Part shown: positions 29,898-32,330 of the stretch, piece by piece | How positions within the stretch are numbered: the first letter of the stretch is position 1 | How the letters are laid out: every line of letters begins with the position of its first letter | Assembly (NCBI GenBank): GCA_905236355.1 | Contig: CAJOPG010000075.1 | Location: forward strand, 1 to 32,330 | Direction of reading: 5' to 3' | Source of the DNA: Paludibacteraceae bacterium | GTDB lineage: Bacteria > Bacteroidota > Bacteroidia > Bacteroidales > Paludibacteraceae | DNA length: 32,330 nucleotides | Notes under the pieces: generated by a model | Told to the model about the DNA's origin: nothing | Databases searched by the model: none | Seen by the model: only the letters and a program-made list of their open reading frames with translations | Program-made: the position numbers and the translations under genes

Positions 29898-30794
29898 TTA
29901 TAATACATTGAGCACTTGTTCTTTGATTTGTTCGAGGATGTCTTTCATTTTGACAACGATAATCTGCATTTCGGAGTGGTTGGATTTGCTGCCGAGTGTG
30001 TTTATTTCCCTGCCCATCTCTTGTGCGATAAATCCGAGTTTTTTGCCCACACCGCTATAGTTTTCGCTTTCCATTGTCTCAAAGAAATAGCGTATATGAT
30101 TGTGTAGCCGGACTTTTTCTTCGGTGATGTCCAACTTTTCTAAATAATAGATCATCTCTTGTTCCAACCGGTTGCGGTCGGTGGCTTGCTGTCGTTCTTC
30201 AGACAATTGTTTCAGACTTTCTTCCAATCGTGCTCTGATTTTCTCGATACGTTCTTTTTCCAACGGCTCCACCTGACTGAGCAGGGAGAGTATGCCGTTG
30301 AGTTTTTCCGTAAACATGTGTTGCAGAGCTTCTCCTTCCTGTTTGCGGAAGGCATTGAACTGTATGATGGCGGCTTCAATCCCGCTTTTCAGTGCATTCC
30401 AGTCTTCGTCGGTCAGATTGCTTTGCTCCTGCACCTTCACCACATCGGGCATACGCATGGCGATAGCCAATACATCGGTTTGCAGATTTTTCTCGGCGGC
30501 ATATTGCTGCAGTTGCGTTACATAGTAGTCTAATGCGGCTTTGTTGATTGGTGTGACAGCACCTTCACCGTTGTCTGCCAAACTATTGTCTTGCCAGATA
30601 GCGCAATCTATTTTGCCCCGTTCCAGTTGTTGGGCGAGCAGGGTGCGAATATCCAATTCCCGCTCCCTGATCAGCGGTGCAATACGCAGATTGATATCTG
30701 CTTGTTTGGAGTTGAGCGAGCGCAACTCGATGATGTATTTCTGATTTTGCAGCAGGCACTCCGCTCTGCCGTAACCTGTCATAGATGAAAGCAT
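29898..30794 (-). CDS. YicC-family endoribonuclease
   Basis: MLSSMTGYGRAE, ELRSLNSKQADINLR, GKKLGFIAQEMGREINTLGSKSNH. Confidence 0.95.
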   Translation of the reverse strand: MLSSMTGYGRAECLLQNQKYIIELRSLNSKQADINLRIAPLIRERELDIRTLLAQQLERGKIDCAIWQDNSLADNGEGAVTPINKAALDYYVTQLQQYAAEKNLQTDVLAIAMRMPDVVKVQEQSNLTDEDWNALKSGIEAAIIQFNAFRKQEGEALQHMFTEKLNGILSLLSQVEPLEKERIEKIRARLEESLKQLSEERQQATDRNRLEQEMIYYLEKLDITEEKVRLHNHIRYFFETMESENYSGVGKKLGFIAQEMGREINTLGSKSNHSEMQIIVVKMKDILEQIKEQVLNVL

Positions 30795-30817
30795 AATATG
30801 TTGATTCTAGATTTGTT

Positions 30818-32140
30818 CTATTTTCCTATACAGAAGTGCTTGAATATATTGTTCAGCACTTCTTGTGAGGTTATCTCTCCTGTTATCTCTCCTAAGGCAC
30901 TGAGACAGTCTTGCAAGTCCATTGAGAGTAACTCCCCGCTTACGTTGTTTTCCAATCCGTCTTCCACACGCACTATTGCCTCCATGGCTTCCTTGAGTGC
31001 GTTATAGTGCCGGATATTGCTGATAAGTACTTGCCCTTCAGCCTCCTTTTTCCGGCAACGCTTTATCAAGTGTTGAATCAGTTCTTCTGTTTCCCCTCGT
31101 TTGGCGGACAAAAGCAGCCCTTTGCCGGCATACAGTTTTTTCTGCTCATCGGTCAGCAGGTCGCTCTTGTTATATACATCCAAGCGTTTGCCGGCATCAA
31201 TCCATGCATAGTCATCAGTTTCTGTCTGCGTGGCATCGTGCAGGACTATGACTATTGCTGCTTTTCCGGCTGCAGCTTTGCTCCGTTCAATGCCGATGTT
31301 CTCTATTGTATTGTCGGTTTGTCGGATACCTGCCGTATCAATGAGTCGGAAGAGTACTCCCTCTATCCGCAGAGTGTCTTCTATGGTGTCGCGTGTGGTA
31401 CCATGAATATCGCTCACAATAGCCCGCTCGTCGCCTACTAATGCATTCAGCAAGGTGCTCTTGCCGGCATTGGTAGCACCCACTATTGCCACGGGTACGC
31501 CATTTTTCAGAGCATTGCCTAACTGAAAACTATCTACCAGTCGTTTCAAGTGTTGTTCCGTTTCCTTGGCGAGTGCCTTGAGTTCGCTGCGGTCGGCAAA
31601 CTCCAATTCTTCATGGTCGGCAAAGTCGAGTTCGAGTTCGACGAGTGAAGTGAATTGCAGCAGTCGGTCCCGTAGTTGTTTGAGTTCATTCGAGATACCT
31701 CCCCGCAAGTGGTTGAGGGCAATCTCATGTGCCGCCTTACTTTCTGCGGCTATCAAGTCGGCCACCGCTTCCGCTTCACTCAGATCCATCTTCCCGTTCA
31801 GGAACGCGCGTCGGGTGAACTCGCCCGGCAAGGCAGGGCGGCAACCAGTGTCAATCAGGCGCCTCAGTATCTCCTGTTGTATGTAGAGCGACCCATGACA
31901 TGCTATCTCCACTGTGTCCTCGCCAGTGAAGGAGTGAGGAGTGCGAAAGACGGTTGCTATCACATCGTCAGTATCGGCAAAGGTGCCATAATGTGCACTA
32001 TAGCCGGGGGCATCGGACAATGTGTGCTTGCCATGAAACAACTTATCCGCTATCAGTATGGCATCGCTACCTGATATGCGCACTACAGCTATGCCTCCTA
32101 TACCCTGTGGCGTTGATATGGCACAAATGGTGTCTTGCAT
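30818..32140 (-). CDS. mnmE: tRNA modification GTPase MnmE
   Basis: Start re-set to MQDTICAISTPQGIGGIAVVR; GATNAGKSTLLNAL, DIHGTTRDTIED, DTAGIR, C-terminal CIGK. Confidence 0.97.
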   Translation of the reverse strand: MQDTICAISTPQGIGGIAVVRISGSDAILIADKLFHGKHTLSDAPGYSAHYGTFADTDDVIATVFRTPHSFTGEDTVEIACHGSLYIQQEILRRLIDTGCRPALPGEFTRRAFLNGKMDLSEAEAVADLIAAESKAAHEIALNHLRGGISNELKQLRDRLLQFTSLVELELDFADHEELEFADRSELKALAKETEQHLKRLVDSFQLGNALKNGVPVAIVGATNAGKSTLLNALVGDERAIVSDIHGTTRDTIEDTLRIEGVLFRLIDTAGIRQTDNTIENIGIERSKAAAGKAAIVIVLHDATQTETDDYAWIDAGKRLDVYNKSDLLTDEQKKLYAGKGLLLSAKRGETEELIQHLIKRCRKKEAEGQVLISNIRHYNALKEAMEAIVRVEDGLENNVSGELLSMDLQDCLSALGEITGEITSQEVLNNIFKHFCIGK

Positions 32141-32183
32141 CTTTTTGTTTTTGCTCTTGCAACCAGTGTTTTCTAAACAGCTG

Positions 32184-32191
32184 CAAAGATA
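32184..32191 (-). promoter_or_regulatory. Probable -7 box of the mnmE-yicC-gmk-nadD run
   Basis: Minus strand TATCTTTG upstream of the mnmE start. Confidence 0.5.
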
Positions 32192-32241
32192 CAATTTTAT
32201 GCTTAATTATGAAAATGTTTCCGAGATAGTTTGGAACGATA

Positions 32242-32328
32242 TTTTTAACCCAAATCGGTCATTAGACTGTTTCACGCTTACACGACTTTCTTTTTGTTAT
32301 CTTTTTTGCCGATTTTCAGTTACAATGG
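32242..32328. repeat. Right copy of the window-end inverted repeat
   Basis: TTTTTAACCCAAATCGGTCATTAG at 32242-32265 is the reverse complement of 64-87; flank aligns collinearly out to CAATGG near the window end. Confidence 0.8.
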
Positions 32329-32330
32329 AA

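Overview
A 32.3 kb stretch of a Bacteroidales-like genome. Several promoters fit the Bacteroidota TTTG-N19/20-TAnnTTTG pattern. Almost all genes are on the minus strand. Recognisable blocks: rmuC; a GH13 amylase lipoprotein; a large EF-hand-like membrane protein; a nucleosidase-like protein; a GH25 lysozyme; a five-gene cassette of uncharacterised secreted or lipoprotein products; a plus-strand PL8 polysaccharide lyase; a fucose-isomerase-like / NadR-like ATPase pair; frr-pyrH; a gamma carbonic anhydrase; mtaB; a methylmalonyl-CoA epimerase / Na+-pumping decarboxylase operon; a DUF4143-type ATPase next to an AT-rich orphan; a CE1-like esterase; and nadD-gmk-yicC-mnmE. No rRNA, tRNA, CRISPR array or intact transposase was seen. 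Most notable non-coding signals: (1) a perfect 24-bp inverted repeat with weaker flanking homology at the two window ends; (2) two 11-bp tandem-repeat arrays sharing an AATCAC core; (3) three 33-bp-spaced, partly palindromic repeats, the innermost of which contains the -33 element of the DUF4143 ATPase promoter; (4) an 18-bp perfect inverted repeat inside the P-loop codons of the NadR-like gene. Protein-level highlights are a duplicated biotinyl domain in the decarboxylase carrier subunit and the uncharacterised secreted-protein cassette. All family calls are from reading motifs; no searches were run.
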